Below, one piece after another: positions 63,058-64,000 of a stretch of DNA of 64,000 nucleotides. Position 1 is the stretch's first letter. Every line of letters begins with the position of its first letter. The DNA comes from Marinobacter halotolerans (lineage in GTDB: Bacteria; Pseudomonadota; Gammaproteobacteria; Pseudomonadales; Oleiphilaceae). Under the pieces are notes generated by a model. It did no database searches and had not been told where the DNA came from. It saw nothing but the letters and a program-made list of their open reading frames with translations. The stretch is taken from assembly GCF_008795985.1 (NCBI RefSeq), contig NZ_VMHP01000001.1, positions 992,001 to 1,056,000 on the forward strand, written 5' to 3'. The translations under genes were made by a program, and so were the position numbers.

Positions 63058-64000
63058 CTATCCTTCCACCAGCAGCATCACCGCGCCGGTAGCCAGTAAA
63101 TTGATCAGTGTGAGCGGCAGGCACACCTTCCAGCCAAAATGCATCACCTTGTCGTAACGTGGCCGCGGCAGTGCAGCCCGCAACAGTATGAAAATCATCA
63201 GAAAAAAGCCGGTTTTCAGTGCAAACCACAGAATCGGCGGCAGCCAGGGGCCGTGCCAGCCACCGAAGAAGAGTGTCACGATCAGAGCGGACACCAGCAC
63301 CATGCCCACATACTCGCCGATGAAGAACATGCCGAACTTCATGCCGGAATATTCCACGTGATAGCCGTCCGCCAGTTCCTGTTCCGCCTCGGGCTGATCG
63401 AAGGGGTGGCGGTGGGTGACGGCAACACCGGCAATGAAGAAAGTGGCGAAGCCGAAGAACTGGGGAATGATGAACCAGAAACCTTCCTGGGCGTTGACGA
63501 TGTCCCGCATATTGAAGGAGCCGGCCAGGGCGACTACGCCCATCAGGGACAGACCCATGAACACTTCATAGGACAGGGTCTGGGCCGAGGCCCGCATGGC
63601 CCCCAGCAGGGCATACTTGTTGCCGCTGGCCCAGCCCCCGAGCAGCACCGCGTATACGTTGATGCCAGCCATCGCCAGGAAAAACAGCAGCCCGATGTGC
63701 ATGTCGGCCACACCCCATCCCGGCGTGATGGGAATGATCACGAACGACAGCAGCAGGGAGGCAAAGGCAATAATGGGGGCTAGCACAAACAGCGGCCGAT
63801 CCGCGAAGGGCGGTATCCAGTCCTCCTTGAAAAAAATCTTGATCATATCAGCGATCAGTTGGAGCGTGCCGAAAGGCCCCACCCGATTCGGGCCGTAGCG
63901 GTCCTGCCAGAGCCCAAGCAGGCGGCGCTCCACAACGGTCAGCACAGCGCCCAGAATGACCGCGCCCAAAAGAATCACCAGGGCCTGGAACATACCCCAG
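63058..64000 (-). CDS. nuoH: NADH-quinone oxidoreductase subunit H (5' end outside window)
   Basis: The subunit that forms much of the quinone cavity of complex I. The frame stays open to the window edge at 64000; by comparison with E. coli NuoH (325 residues) about 10-20 N-terminal residues are missing, so the ATG at 63993 is probably internal. Conserved parts are [58 protein letters not shown] and [13 protein letters not shown]. The genes nuoA-nuoG are expected further right. Confidence 0.95.
   Translation of the reverse strand, partial: WGMFQALVILLGAVILGAVLTVVERRLLGLWQDRYGPNRVGPFGTLQLIADMIKIFFKEDWIPPFADRPLFVLAPIIAFASLLLSFVIIPITPGWGVADMHIGLLFFLAMAGINVYAVLLGGWASGNKYALLGAMRASAQTLSYEVFMGLSLMGVVALAGSFNMRDIVNAQEGFWFIIPQFFGFATFFIAGVAVTHRHPFDQPEAEQELADGYHVEYSGMKFGMFFIGEYVGMVLVSALIVTLFFGGWHGPWLPPILWFALKTGFFLMIFILLRAALPRPRYDKVMHFGWKVCLPLTLINLLATGAVMLLVEG

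Noticed and set aside
1..64000. rRNA, tRNA, insertion sequence, prophage or integrase features
   Set aside because: No tRNA-like cloverleaf, no transposase or integrase-type protein and no flanking direct repeats were recognised while reading both strands.

Overview
The window looks like chromosome of a marine gammaproteobacterium close to Marinobacter. This is judged from the accC-prmA-DUF3426-dusB-fis-purH-purD order, the pseudomonad-type long isocitrate lyase, the pseudomonad-type fructose PTS (EIIA-HPr-EI fusion, then fruK and fruA), a TakP-like TRAP transporter, a PA0069-family gene with a LexA box, and a moderately high GC content throughout. It is an inference from gene content; no rRNA or tRNA gene is present and I see no insertion sequence, prophage or CRISPR array.

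Layout. 1-7943: housekeeping genes (biotin carboxylase, PrmA, a zinc-ribbon membrane protein, DusB-Fis, PurH, PurD). 7940-20844: a mixed block with a lipoprotein hydrolase, a KefB-type antiporter, a stand-alone Hen1-like RNA methyltransferase, a two-gene (split) ovothiol pathway, a DUF898-M48 pair, a three-gene ABC/HlyD exporter and a thioesterase. 21128-26323: an accessory cluster that I read as a functional-amyloid (Fap-like) system. It has a degenerate VpsR-like regulator, an outer-membrane beta-barrel protein, and a convergent four-gene operon encoding a D/N/S-repeat secreted protein, two small secreted proteins and a C39-type peptidase. 26696-34428: aceA, then ion-transport genes (DUF1538 membrane protein with P-II and CBS partners, a CASTOR/POLLUX-type channel, a SulP transporter). 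34501-46600: ChaN lipoprotein, macrodomain protein, Cra and the fru operon, a GH84 enzyme, a small helical protein, an SOS-box radical SAM gene and a hydrolase. 46745-49759: a TRAP transporter. 49855-56760: a lipid-methyltransferase/flavoprotein pair, a diguanylate cyclase, an ECF sigma/anti-sigma pair with a probable target gene, a 47-residue cysteine-rich protein and MtfA. 56757-64000: the distal half of the complex I operon, nuoH (cut by the window edge) to nuoN.

The most interesting part is the Fap-like cluster. Two of the small secreted proteins carry, at the same residue positions (35-46) just after their Sec signal peptides, a motif resembling the double-glycine leaders that C39 peptidases recognise (ISDGELSEYRGG and MSADQLADSSGR), and a C39 peptidase is encoded between them. 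All three putative fibre proteins share a Q-N...Q core near the C terminus. The main repeat gene has a good sigma-54-type promoter, yet the local AAA+ regulator has lost its GAFTGA and Walker B residues, so the control logic is not the textbook one. Names and motif roles come from memory of the families; no database search was possible.
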